Assembly (NCBI RefSeq): GCF_018613155.1
Contig: NZ_JAGGQU010000008.1
Coordinates: forward strand, 20,175-84,174
Length of the DNA: 64,000 nt
Reading direction: 5' to 3'
Origin: Bacillus sp. ISL-55
GTDB lineage: Bacteria > Bacillota > Bacilli > Bacillales > Cytobacillaceae
The notes beneath the pieces are model-generated. The model saw only the letters and a program-made list of their open reading frames with translations. It was not told where the DNA came from and did no database searches. The position numbers were made by a program, and so were the translations under genes. Shown here in pieces: positions 1-7,949 of the stretch. How positions within the stretch are numbered: position 1 is the stretch's first letter; every line of letters starts with the position of its first letter.

Positions 1-151
1 CTTTTCGATTTCAGTCCTGTCAATGAAGTCAAAGTGCGACTTCACTGCCAGGCCTTCCGAGGCACACGATGTGCCAGACCCGCCAGCCACAGGACGTGGC
101 GTCATAGGCGGGCAGCGCTTTTCGGGGCTGATCAAGGCGCTTGCGCTTTTC
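1..151. repeat. Dispersed modular repeat, copy 1 (5' part outside window)
   Basis: This segment carries modules also found at 39825-40068 and 49328-49624: an AATGAAGTCAAAG-nn-CGACTTCA hairpin module, a GAGGCAC...GACCCGCCAGCCAC...GGCGGGCAGCGCTT module and a terminal GGCGCTTGCGCTTTTCT module. It lies directly before the soj ribosome site. GC content is visibly higher than its surroundings. No coding role is supported. Confidence 0.85.
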
Positions 152-185
152 TAATTATTTTACGGGTTTGAAAGAGGGTGACAAT

Positions 186-947
186 GTGGGAAAAATCATT
201 GCGATTGCGAATCAAAAAGGTGGAGTCGGCAAGACGACTACATCTGTGAATCTCGGTGCGTGCCTGGCATACATAGGAAAAAAAGTGCTGCTTGTCGATA
301 CGGATCCTCAAGGAAACGCAACGAGTGGTGTTGGGATTGAAAAAGCGGATGTTGAGCAATGCATATATGATGTTCTTGTTGACGATGTTGAAGCCAAAAA
401 TGTCATTCATCCAACAGCGGTAGAAAATTTATATACAATTCCTGCGACGATCCAGCTTGCTGGAGCGGAAATCGAGCTTGTTCCCACGATTTCAAGGGAG
501 GTCCGCCTGAAGAGGGCTCTCGAGGAAGTGAAGGATCAATTTGATTATATTATCATCGACTGTCCGCCATCTCTCGGGTTATTGACACTGAATGCCTTGA
601 CGGCTTCAGATGCTGTCATAATCCCTGTCCAATGTGAGTATTATGCACTTGAAGGGCTTAGTCAGCTCTTGAATACTGTTCGCCTCGTACAGAAGCATTT
701 GAACCAGGATTTGAAGATTGAAGGGGTTCTGCTGACCATGCTTGATGCACGTACGAATCTTGGTCTTCAAGTCATCGAAGAAGTGAAGAAGTACTTTCAG
801 GACAAGGTGTACAAGACAGTCATTCCACGGAATGTCCGGCTGAGTGAAGCTCCAAGCCATGGAGAGCCAATTATCATTTATGATCCAAAGTCCCGCGGGG
901 CAGAGGTTTATTTAGATCTTGCAAAGGAAGTGGTTGCAAATGGCTAA
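186..947 (+). CDS. soj: ParA-family chromosome partitioning ATPase Soj
   Basis: ParA/MinD-type ATPase that works with ParB on origin segregation and, in Bacillus, modulates DnaA. The deviant Walker A motif KGGVGKTT sits near residue 10, followed by the VDTDPQGN switch and the IIIDCPPSLG Walker B region. I chose the GTG at 186 because an AGAGGGTG ribosome site ends six bases upstream and it gives 253 aa, the usual Soj length; an in-frame TTG at 141 lies inside the upstream repeat and lacks a site. The next gene overlaps its end, so soj-spo0J is an operon. Family identity is very secure. Confidence 0.97.
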   Translation: MGKIIAIANQKGGVGKTTTSVNLGACLAYIGKKVLLVDTDPQGNATSGVGIEKADVEQCIYDVLVDDVEAKNVIHPTAVENLYTIPATIQLAGAEIELVPTISREVRLKRALEEVKDQFDYIIIDCPPSLGLLTLNALTASDAVIIPVQCEYYALEGLSQLLNTVRLVQKHLNQDLKIEGVLLTMLDARTNLGLQVIEEVKKYFQDKVYKTVIPRNVRLSEAPSHGEPIIIYDPKSRGAEVYLDLAKEVVANG

Positions 948-1788
948 AGGCTTAGGTAAAGGATTGAATGCTTTCTTTAACATGGAAGCTGAGAGAGAAG
1001 AGAAGGTCCAGGAAATAAGCGTCAAAGAAATAAGGCCAAATCCTTATCAACCACGAAAAGTATTCCAGCCAGAAGCGATAGAAGAATTGAAGTTATCAAT
1101 CCAGGAACATGGAATACTTCAGCCAATTATCGTCAGAAAAACGATAAAAGGCTTTGAAATCGTTGTTGGGGAAAGGCGTTTCCGGGCAGCAAAAGAAGCA
1201 AAGATGGAAACCGTGCCGGCAGTCGTCCGTGAGCTGAATGAACAGCAAATGATGGAGCTTGCTGTACTGGAAAATCTCCAGCGTGAAGACCTGAATCCAA
1301 TCGAAGAGGGAATTGCCTATCAAACTTTGATTGAAAAACTGAAACTTACACAGGAAGAGTTAGCGAAAAGGCTGGGAAAAAGCAGACCGCATCTGGCCAA
1401 TCATATCCGTTTGCTATCGCTGCCACCTAAAATCCAGCAACTCATTTCAGATGGCAAGATTTCAATGGGGCATGGGCGTGCGCTTCTAGGATTAAGGAAG
1501 AAAGACAAGCTGCCGATCCTTGTGGATAAAATCCTAAAAGATGGAATGAATGTCCGCCAGCTTGAACAACTGATCCAGCAGATGAACGAAGTTGTTCCAC
1601 GTGAAACAAAAAAAGAGAAAGTAACAAAAGATGTTTTCATTCGAGAGCGTGAAACAACACTTCGGGAACGTTTCGGTACCACTGTTAACATCAAACAATC
1701 CAAAAATAAAGGAAAAATTGAAATAGAATTTTTCTCGAAAGATGATTTAGAACGAATTCTGGAACTATTAGATCAGCAAAACTCTTAA
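940..1788 (+). CDS. spo0J: ParB-family chromosome partitioning protein Spo0J
   Basis: CTP-dependent DNA clamp that loads at parS, spreads, and partners Soj and SMC. Visible parts: an N-terminal KGLGKGLNAFF Soj-activating segment, the ParB CTPase motif GERRFRAAK near residue 85, the LAVLENLQREDLNP block, a helix-turn-helix (LAKRLGKSRPHLANHIRLL) and a C-terminal dimerisation region. Start ATG 940 follows an AAAGGAAG ribosome site and overlaps the soj stop by 8 bp; the protein is 282 aa. A perfect parS lies inside the gene at 1593-1608, as in B. subtilis. A 9-bp stem with a T run follows the stop. Confidence 0.97.
   Translation: MAKGLGKGLNAFFNMEAEREEKVQEISVKEIRPNPYQPRKVFQPEAIEELKLSIQEHGILQPIIVRKTIKGFEIVVGERRFRAAKEAKMETVPAVVRELNEQQMMELAVLENLQREDLNPIEEGIAYQTLIEKLKLTQEELAKRLGKSRPHLANHIRLLSLPPKIQQLISDGKISMGHGRALLGLRKKDKLPILVDKILKDGMNVRQLEQLIQQMNEVVPRETKKEKVTKDVFIRERETTLRERFGTTVNIKQSKNKGKIEIEFFSKDDLERILELLDQQNS
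1593..1608 (+). promoter_or_regulatory. parS site (perfect) within spo0J
   Basis: TGTTCCACGTGAAACA matches the Bacillus parS consensus TGTTNCACGTGAAACA at every position. It is the loading site for Spo0J clamps. Confidence 0.93.
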
Positions 1789-1816
1789 GCTATCAAATTG
1801 ATGGCTTCTTTTTTTA
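1787..1816 (+). terminator. Terminator after soj-spo0J
   Basis: A nine-pair stem (AAGCTATCA / TGATGGCTT, one G-T pair) starts at the spo0J stop and is followed by a run of eight T. Confidence 0.75.
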
Positions 1817-1820
1817 CATA

Positions 1821-2003
1821 GGCTCTTTTCTCAAACTTTGTTGCTATTGACTACAAAATAGGATTGAATTCCTAAGCTTCTTCACAAAAACAACGCATAT
1901 TATGAGAAAAGAGCTTGCAAACTTAGTACCGACATACAAAATAGCTATTAGCACGTTAAAATCGGCTTTAAGATTTTAACAACAATCTTACGAAAACAGC
2001 CTT
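1821..2003 (+). repeat. ~183 bp dispersed repeat, copy A
   Basis: It begins GGCTCTTTTCTCAAACTTTG and ends CAATCTTACGAAAACAGCC, so its ends form an imperfect terminal inverted repeat (GGCTCTTTTCTCAAA against GGCTGTTTTCGTAAG). An internal ATGAGAAAAGAGCT repeats the left end in inverse. A near-identical copy lies inverted at 3966-4148. There is no coding capacity. It resembles a MITE or bcr-type element; the class name is inference. Confidence 0.8.
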
Positions 2004-2046
2004 TACATAAGTGTATTCATACAAAATCTGAAGATAGGTGAACAAT

Positions 2047-2757
2047 ATGTTTTTACTTGGCACCATTGTTAATGGGCTATTGATTATCATAGGGACCTTG
2101 CTGGGCCGGCTTCTGACGAGAATCCCTGAAAATATGAAAGCCACAGTCATGCATGGCATCGGGCTTGCGGTTATGGTACTGGGACTGCAAATGGGCTTTA
2201 AAAGTGCCAATTTCCTGATTGTTATTTTGAGTCTTGTGATTGGTGCAGTCCTAGGTGAAGCTTGGAAGCTGGAGGATAAGCTGAATGCTGTTGGGGACTG
2301 GCTCGAAAGAAAGCTTGGGTCAAAAGGGGAAGGCAGTATTTCACAAGGATTTGTGACGGCGACGCTTATTTTCGTCATTGGCGCAATGGCCATTATCGGC
2401 GCGCTCGACAGCGGGATTCGCGGTGACCATGACGTCCTCTATACAAAAGCGATTATTGACGGTTTCACGGCATTAATTCTGACTACTACACTAGGTATTG
2501 GCGTTTTATTTTCTGCGATTCCCGTCATGTTGTACCAGGGACTGATCGCCTTGTTTGCGACGCAAATAGATAAGTTTATACCGCAGGCATTGATGGACAG
2601 CTTTATCCTTGAGCTGACTGCAACCGGCGGTGTCATGATTTTTGCCATCGGCTTGAACCTGATTGGATTGACAAAAATCAGGGTTGCGAACCTGCTGCCA
2701 GGTATTCTTGTAACAGGTGTTCTTGTCACGATCTCACATTATATGATCGGGATTTAA
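2047..2757 (+). CDS. DUF554 family membrane protein
   Basis: A 236 aa integral membrane protein of the DUF554 (YdfK/YqgA) family with about seven hydrophobic segments. Family signatures visible are an N-terminal GTIVNGLLIIIGTLLG stretch and a central GAMAIIGALDSGIRGD motif. The molecular function is unknown. Start ATG 2047 follows a GATAGGTG ribosome site; a GTG nine bases upstream is too close to that site. It sits after spo0J, inside the segment bracketed by the two inverted 183 bp repeats. Confidence 0.9.
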   Translation: MFLLGTIVNGLLIIIGTLLGRLLTRIPENMKATVMHGIGLAVMVLGLQMGFKSANFLIVILSLVIGAVLGEAWKLEDKLNAVGDWLERKLGSKGEGSISQGFVTATLIFVIGAMAIIGALDSGIRGDHDVLYTKAIIDGFTALILTTTLGIGVLFSAIPVMLYQGLIALFATQIDKFIPQALMDSFILELTATGGVMIFAIGLNLIGLTKIRVANLLPGILVTGVLVTISHYMIGI

Positions 2758-2776
2758 TGTTGGGGGTGAGTTCGTC

Positions 2777-2959
2777 GTGAAAGAGTTTTTCTCCAGTCTA
2801 TTATTTATACTTAGCATTTTGATCTTTGCGATAACTGCTTACTTGCTTTATTGGACGATTGTGATGCCAGGGTGGTTCATTGTTCCTTTTCTTATTTCGT
2901 TATTAATCGGCCTGGTTACACTCTTTGTTTCAAAAAGGATAGACAAGCAAAAAGAATAG
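2777..2959 (+). CDS. Small two-TM membrane protein, unknown
   Basis: A 60 aa protein with two predicted hydrophobic helices (about residues 5-28 and 32-52) and a short charged tail SKRIDKQKE. Start GTG 2777 lies seven bases after TGGGGGTGAG. I do not recognise a family. It follows the DUF554 gene by 19 bp on the same strand and shares the terminator at 2961-2994, so the two are probably co-transcribed. Confidence 0.65.
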   Translation: MKEFFSSLLFILSILIFAITAYLLYWTIVMPGWFIVPFLISLLIGLVTLFVSKRIDKQKE

Positions 2960-2960
2960 A

Positions 2961-2994
2961 AAAATGCCTGGATAGCCTCCAGGCATTTTTAACA
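2961..2994. terminator. Bidirectional terminator
   Basis: The perfect hairpin AAAATGCCTGGa..tCCAGGCATTTT has A and T runs on its two sides. It serves the small membrane protein gene on + and yyaC on -. Confidence 0.85.
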
Positions 2995-3627
2995 TTATTC
3001 AGCAACTGTAGGCTGCTCAGCTTCAAGATCCCAATTTAACTTTGGCCAATCCTGTTTCTTCGGCAGCTGCTGACTGCTCTCGAAAATACCGTTTGCGATC
3101 GTTTTTGCCATTTTTAAAACGAGGTTCAATCTTGTATTTTGCAATACAAAGAATTCCATAAACCCGCTGACATTGACAATGCCGGTAATGTGCATGTTTC
3201 CGACTTCAGGCAGCTCCTTATTCACTCCGGCACCCGGCTTGACGGGTCCATCGCCTACCTGGATGGAGCCTACGCTTTTTAAGCGGCCAAGGCAAGCGTC
3301 TATGCCAATAATAAAAGGATTGAAGTGTTTTTGTTTGATTTCGGCCAGTTTTGCATCCATATTTACAGCATGAATTGGATCATCAAGTGTACCATATACA
3401 TGGTATGGTGCAATTTCTTTCTCCTGCAGCAGCGTTCCGATTAGCGGACCCAATGAATCACCGGTAGAGCGGTCAGTTCCAATACAGACAAAAACAATTG
3501 GGCGTGTGCTGAAATTAGGCAAATGGTCCAGGATTTCAGAAGCCAGCTTTTCGGCAGCCAGTTCATCTTCATGGTTAATTTTTGCCACATTGTTTTTCCG
3601 CTCGAAAAAATGGTTTTTGAGATTCAT
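2995..3627 (-). CDS. yyaC: YyaC, Gpr-protease-like sporulation protein
   Basis: A 210 aa member of the YyaC family, related in fold to the germination protease/HybD group (DUF1256). The conserved block FVCIGTDRSTGDSLGPL is near residue 45, with GIDACLGR and VGDGPVKPGAGVNK downstream. It is made during sporulation in B. subtilis, where the exact role is unclear. The start is supported by AAGGAGTTGATCC immediately upstream. It is the only minus-strand gene in the first 27 kb, as in B. subtilis. Confidence 0.92.
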   Translation of the reverse strand: MNLKNHFFERKNNVAKINHEDELAAEKLASEILDHLPNFSTRPIVFVCIGTDRSTGDSLGPLIGTLLQEKEIAPYHVYGTLDDPIHAVNMDAKLAEIKQKHFNPFIIGIDACLGRLKSVGSIQVGDGPVKPGAGVNKELPEVGNMHITGIVNVSGFMEFFVLQNTRLNLVLKMAKTIANGIFESSQQLPKKQDWPKLNWDLEAEQPTVAE

Positions 3628-4210
3628 TGGATCAACTCCTTAAAAAATTCGTACTATCAGTATACGGACTTTTTTTGTAATCTATACATACCTGTAAACA
3701 GAAAGATTTAAACAGGGTCTTTTGGAGTGGTGAACTATTTATAAAGGAATAATGACTTATTTTTTTAAAAAGGCTTTATAATGGTTTGGACTCTTTCGGA
3801 AAATAATACTATTATATTAGAATAATATTATATTAGAATGACAGCATGCTTTTGAGTACGTTATGGCATCAACTTACAGAAACAGCCTTCTTTAACTACA
3901 TTATAAAACTTGATAAAATGATTGTGTTTGTATGAAACTTACTAGTTTGTTACATAACGTTTAATAAGGCTGTTTTCGTAAAGATTGTTGTTAAAATCCT
4001 AAAGCCGATTTTAACGAATATATACCTATTGCGGAGGTCGGTATAAAGTTTACATGCTCTTTTCTCATAAAAACGTCTTCTTTACAAGGGTAAACAGCTA
4101 ATTCAATCTAATTTTGTCTTCAATAGCAATAAAGTTTGAGAAAAGAGCATTAAATAAAGAGGTTCTGTTATAGCTTAAAGTAAGCATGAATTTTGCAGGC
4201 GGGTGAGAAT
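3628..4210. other. 583 bp gene-free interval with nested inverted repeats
   Basis: It holds the yyaC upstream region, an AT-rich stretch, an imperfect inverted repeat (CTTACAGAAACAGCCTT near 3880-3896 against AAGGCTGTTTTCGTAAAG at 3966-3983) and the 183 bp repeat copy B. No supported gene is seen in it. Confidence 0.7.
3966..4148 (-). repeat. ~183 bp dispersed repeat, copy B (inverted)
   Basis: The reverse complement aligns along its whole length with 1821-2003. The ends and the block around AAAATCGGCTTTA-AGATTTTAACAACAATCTT are nearly identical; the middle differs by scattered substitutions. The same element caps the other side of the DUF554-yyaC segment in opposite orientation. Confidence 0.8.
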
Positions 4211-5119
4211 ATGAGTAAAACAGAAGAAAGTCTAACCAAGACACAAGCATTTTTTAATAAAATGAGTCAAAAGCTGATGGATGAGAACCTTTGGTTTGCC
4301 ATTGGGGAAAGTGTTTTGAAAATCATTGCGATCCTGATTATCACAGGCTTGTTCATTCGAGTTGGAAAGATTGCGATCCGTAATTTCTTCAAGGTCAGGA
4401 CGAGAGGGCCGCTAAGGATTACGGAACGGCGTGAAGCGACCTTGATGAAATTGCTTGAAAATGTGCTGACGTACGTTGTTTATTTTATTGCGATCATGTC
4501 CATTCTTGCGGCGATGGCAATCGATGTCAAAGCTATGCTCGCGGGAGCTGGGATTGTCGGTTTGGCAGTCGGCTTTGGTGCACAAAGTCTTGTGAAGGAC
4601 ATTATTACCGGTTTCTTCATTATTTTTGAAGATCAGTTTTCTGTAGGCGATTATGTACGAATTGGACAATTTGAGGGAACTGTGGAGGAAATCGGGCTGC
4701 GGACGACGAAAATAAAGAGCTTTACGGGAGAAATCAATATTCTTCCTAACGGCAGCATTGTTGAAGTCACCAACTTCTCGGTTTATAACAGTGTTTCGGT
4801 TCTCGATATAGGAATTGCTTATGAAGGGGATATTGAATACGCGGAAAAAGTACTGCAGCAATATCTTGAGACCACAACTGAGAAGTATCCGGAACTGGTG
4901 AAGACACCTGAGCTGTTAGGCGTACAGCAATTTGGTGCATCAGAGGTTGTACTGCGCATTGTCGCAGAAACAGTGCCTATGAAACACTGGTATATTGGAA
5001 GACAGCTTCGCAAGGACATCAAGCTTCTTCTGGATGAGCACGGAATTGAGATCCCATTCCCAAGAATGGTCATGTACTCTCGCCAGGAAGGCGGAGAGCA
5101 GAAAGAATTCGGTAAATAA
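4211..5119 (+). CDS. MscS-family mechanosensitive channel
   Basis: Small-conductance mechanosensitive channel of 302 aa in the cytoplasmic membrane, which releases solutes on hypo-osmotic shock. Three N-terminal membrane helices precede the pore-lining TM3 (MLAGAGIVGLAVGFGAQSL). The family signature DIITGFFIIFEDQFSVGDYVRIG is near residues 127-149, followed by the beta domain (GTVEEIGLRTTKIKSFTGE) and an alpha/beta cytoplasmic cage. ATG 4211 follows GGCGGGTGAG. It is 17 bp before the DUF951 gene and likely co-transcribed with it. Confidence 0.93.
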   Translation: MSKTEESLTKTQAFFNKMSQKLMDENLWFAIGESVLKIIAILIITGLFIRVGKIAIRNFFKVRTRGPLRITERREATLMKLLENVLTYVVYFIAIMSILAAMAIDVKAMLAGAGIVGLAVGFGAQSLVKDIITGFFIIFEDQFSVGDYVRIGQFEGTVEEIGLRTTKIKSFTGEINILPNGSIVEVTNFSVYNSVSVLDIGIAYEGDIEYAEKVLQQYLETTTEKYPELVKTPELLGVQQFGASEVVLRIVAETVPMKHWYIGRQLRKDIKLLLDEHGIEIPFPRMVMYSRQEGGEQKEFGK

Positions 5120-5136
5120 ACAAGGAGGTTTTACAA

Positions 5137-5331
5137 TTGGAGCATGAATTTCAACTTAATGATGTTGTTGAAATGAAAAAACCACATCCTTGCGGCACCA
5201 ACAAGTGGAAAATCATCCGCCTTGGCATGGATTTCCGAATCAAATGTGAAGGCTGCGAGCACAGTGTCTTGATTCCCAGAAAAGAATTCACACGAAAAGT
5301 AAAGAAGGTTTTATCGAAGCAGGGTGAGTAA
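5137..5331 (+). CDS. yyzM: DUF951 (YyzM-like) small protein
   Basis: A 64 aa DUF951 protein. Recognisable features are VEMKKPHPCGTNKWKI and the second pair CEGC, giving a small cysteine-containing fold related to zinc ribbons. The cellular role is unknown. The TTG start at 5137 is set by a perfect AAGGAGGT site eight bases upstream. The terminator stem overlaps its last codons. It is conserved at this place between the channel gene and the ychF region in Bacillus. Confidence 0.9.
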   Translation: MEHEFQLNDVVEMKKPHPCGTNKWKIIRLGMDFRIKCEGCEHSVLIPRKEFTRKVKKVLSKQGE

Positions 5332-5348
5332 TCCTGCTTCTTTTTTTT
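5316..5348 (+). terminator. Terminator overlapping the end of the DUF951 gene
   Basis: GAAGCAGG / CCTGCTTC stem followed by eight T; the left arm lies within the coding sequence. Confidence 0.85.
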
Positions 5349-5415
5349 GCCTAATTGTATTATTCTTAAAGATAAAATTAACGTACATATAGAGAGAACG
5401 TGGGGAGATGGGGAA

Positions 5416-7416
5416 GTGGCGACAGTACATCATTCAGCATGCCCATTGAATTGCTGGGACAGCTGCGGGTTCCTTGTTACCGTGGAAGACGGAAAGGTAA
5501 TCAAGGTCGAAGGCAATCCAGATCATCCGATTACACAGGGGAAAATTTGCGGCCGCGGCAGGATGCTTGAGAACAGGGCGAATTCGGAAGACAGACTGCT
5601 TTATCCTCTGAAAAAAATCGATGGCAAATTCCAGCAGGTTTCCTGGGAGCAGGCTCTCGATGAGATTGCTGAAAAACTGGCTTATTATAAAGAGCGTTTT
5701 GGCACCACTTCCGTTTTGCACAGCCATGATTATGCCAACGGTGGTTTGCTCACCAATCTCGACAGCCGCTTCTTTAATCTCTATGGCGGTGTGACTGAAT
5801 TGACCGGTTCTATTTGCTGGGGAGCGGGAATTGAAGCGCAGAACTGGGATTTTGGTGATGCCTACAGCCATGCACCAGAGGATTTGAAAAATAGCAAACA
5901 TGTTGTCATCTGGGGAAGGAATGTCGCCCGGACGAATATGCATCTTTTCCAAAACCTCCAGGCTGCGAAAAAGAATGGCACGAAAATTTATGTCATTGAT
6001 CCGATTTTTAACGCAACTGCGAAGATTGCGAATGAATATGTCTCTATCAAGCCAGGTTTTGATGGACTTTTAGCGGCTGGCATTATGAAAGAATTGCTTA
6101 GGATGGAACTGCATGATGTGGAGTTTTTGGCGAATCATACAGTCGGGTTTGGGGATTTGAAAGAAACGCTGGATAGCCTAACACTGGAATATATCAGTGA
6201 AGTGACCGAAGTACCGATTGAGGTCATCACTCATCTTGCTGAAGTATATGCTGACCGGCCGGTGTCAACGATCATGGGTCTTGGGATGCAGCGTTATGAA
6301 AATGGAGGCAATACGATCAGGCTGCTGGATGCGCTGGTTGCTGTCAGCGGCAATATTGGCATTCCTGGCGGCGGAGCCAACTATGCGAACAAGCAGGTAG
6401 GGCAGAGTTTTGACTATCAGAACATGACGATGGCTGAGCAGAAAAGTTCTTCACGCACTTTTACAATGATGAGGCAGGCAGAGGGGATTCTGTCAGCTAT
6501 TGATCCTCAGATAAAAATGGGCATTGTCACATGCGGCAATCCACTTACTCAAGTTCCGGATACGAACAGAGTACGAGAGGCTTTTGAGTCGCTAGAAACC
6601 CTAGTGGTGATTGACCACTTCATGACGGATACAGCTGAACTGGCTGATTATGTTTTGCCAGCTGCCACGGCCTTTGAGGTAGAAGATGTTTACTATTCAT
6701 CAATGTACCACCATTATGTGAATCACGGTCCGAAGCTGGTTGAACCACCGGGAGAAGCAAAGCCAGACGCCTGGATTTGGGCGGAACTGGCGTCCAGATT
6801 GGGCTTCGGGGACGAATTTGATTTTACGAGAGAAGAATTCTTGAAAATGGGACTCGTTTCTTTGCTGAAGAAGGGCATCACGCTCGAAAAAATACGTGAT
6901 GATAAATTTGCCGAACTGCCAGTGGATAGGATTCCATGGGCTGATCGGGAATTCAAGACAGCAAGCGGCAAATATGAATTCACTTCTTCCGCAGTCACTG
7001 ACGGCCGGATCAAGCTGTCACTGCCAAACGAAACAAAATGGACCAATCCCGAGCTGGCGGAGAAATATCCTTACACATTGCTGACAATCCACCCGCTACG
7101 CTCCAACCACTCGCAGCATTTCCACCTGTTCCAGCCGGAGCCTTATGTGAAAGTGGAGATTGCAGGCAGTGTGGCTGTCGAAAAGGGACTGAAAGACCAG
7201 GACCATGTCCGTGTCTGGAATGACAGAGGCGAAATTCATGGAACAGTTTCGATCCTCAAGGCTGCCCACCCGGGAACTGTTAACATCGATGAAGGATTGA
7301 GCGCCCGTTTTGGCGGCTCCGTCAACCAGCTGACCTCAAGCAGGGAATCAGATAACGGACTCGGAAGCACGCTATACGATTGCCTGGTTAATATAGAAAA
7401 AGTGGAAAAAGAATAA
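5416..7416 (+). CDS. yyaE: Molybdopterin-dependent oxidoreductase YyaE
   Basis: A 666 aa enzyme of the DMSO reductase/formate dehydrogenase superfamily using bis-MGD and an N-terminal [4Fe-4S] cluster. Cysteines at 9, 13, 17 and 45 form the cluster motif. MGD-binding segments include HVVIWGRN and YVLPAATAFE, and the C-terminal molydopterin dinucleotide-binding domain starts near residue 555. No Tat signal is present, so it is cytoplasmic. I chose GTG 5416 (site TGGGGAG) because upstream in-frame TTG 5347 overlaps the previous terminator; the length then matches B. subtilis YyaE. The physiological substrate is unknown. Confidence 0.88.
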   Translation: MATVHHSACPLNCWDSCGFLVTVEDGKVIKVEGNPDHPITQGKICGRGRMLENRANSEDRLLYPLKKIDGKFQQVSWEQALDEIAEKLAYYKERFGTTSVLHSHDYANGGLLTNLDSRFFNLYGGVTELTGSICWGAGIEAQNWDFGDAYSHAPEDLKNSKHVVIWGRNVARTNMHLFQNLQAAKKNGTKIYVIDPIFNATAKIANEYVSIKPGFDGLLAAGIMKELLRMELHDVEFLANHTVGFGDLKETLDSLTLEYISEVTEVPIEVITHLAEVYADRPVSTIMGLGMQRYENGGNTIRLLDALVAVSGNIGIPGGGANYANKQVGQSFDYQNMTMAEQKSSSRTFTMMRQAEGILSAIDPQIKMGIVTCGNPLTQVPDTNRVREAFESLETLVVIDHFMTDTAELADYVLPAATAFEVEDVYYSSMYHHYVNHGPKLVEPPGEAKPDAWIWAELASRLGFGDEFDFTREEFLKMGLVSLLKKGITLEKIRDDKFAELPVDRIPWADREFKTASGKYEFTSSAVTDGRIKLSLPNETKWTNPELAEKYPYTLLTIHPLRSNHSQHFHLFQPEPYVKVEIAGSVAVEKGLKDQDHVRVWNDRGEIHGTVSILKAAHPGTVNIDEGLSARFGGSVNQLTSSRESDNGLGSTLYDCLVNIEKVEKE

Positions 7417-7427
7417 TGGATGTAGTG

Positions 7428-7455
7428 CCGCACTTGAATTGAGGGTGCGGTTTTT
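7428..7455 (+). terminator. Terminator after yyaE
   Basis: CCGCAC / GTGCGG stem with a TTTTT run, 12 bp after the stop. Confidence 0.75.
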
Positions 7456-7473
7456 CTATTGGGTGACTAGGGC

Positions 7474-7800
7474 GGAAAGATACCCTTATGCGAGCAAATT
7501 CCCATCTATAAGGGCACCATTCGAGCAGAAAGATACCCTTATACAAGCAGTTTCACCTTTATAAGGGCACTATTCGAGCGGAAAGATACCCTTATGTAAA
7601 GCATTTAACAATCATAAGGGCACCATTCAGGCGAAAAGATACCCTTATGCAAGCAAATCCCTCTCCATAAGGTCACCATTCGAGTGGAAAGATACCCTTA
7701 TGCAAGCAGATTCGCCTCTATAAGGGAACCATTCGAGCGGAAAGATACCCTTATGCAAAGCATTTAACAATCATAAGGGCACCATTCAACCAGAAAGAGT
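7474..7800. repeat. Tandem array 1: six 53 bp units
   Basis: Starts of AGATACCCTTAT lie at 7478, 7531, 7584, 7637, 7690 and 7743, an exact 53 bp period, with a decayed seventh unit to about 7830. Each unit holds an inverted repeat CCCTTAT...ATAAGGG separated by about 21 variable bases, then CACCATTCGAGCG. Units 3 and 6 share a variant interior (AAAGCATTTAACAATCAT). It lies between the yyaE terminator and ychF and has no coding potential. Confidence 0.93.
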
Positions 7801-7949
7801 AAATTCCCCCTCCACAAAGGCACCAAGAAGCTTACCTCCTTTTACAAGCTTGTCTTTTCCTTTCGTAATCTCTATAATTGTGAGAGGAAAAAATCGTTTA
7901 GGTGATTCTTGCTTGAATAGATACATTTTTAAATAGAGGAGTGACATGG

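Noticed and set aside
1821-4148. Composite transposon formed by the inverted repeats
   Set aside because: The repeats carry no transposase and yyaC is syntenic with B. subtilis, so the segment as a whole is not foreign.
5434-5952. 172-codon frame antisense to yyaE
   Set aside because: No ribosome site or recognisable domain; a GC-rich shadow of a well-supported gene.
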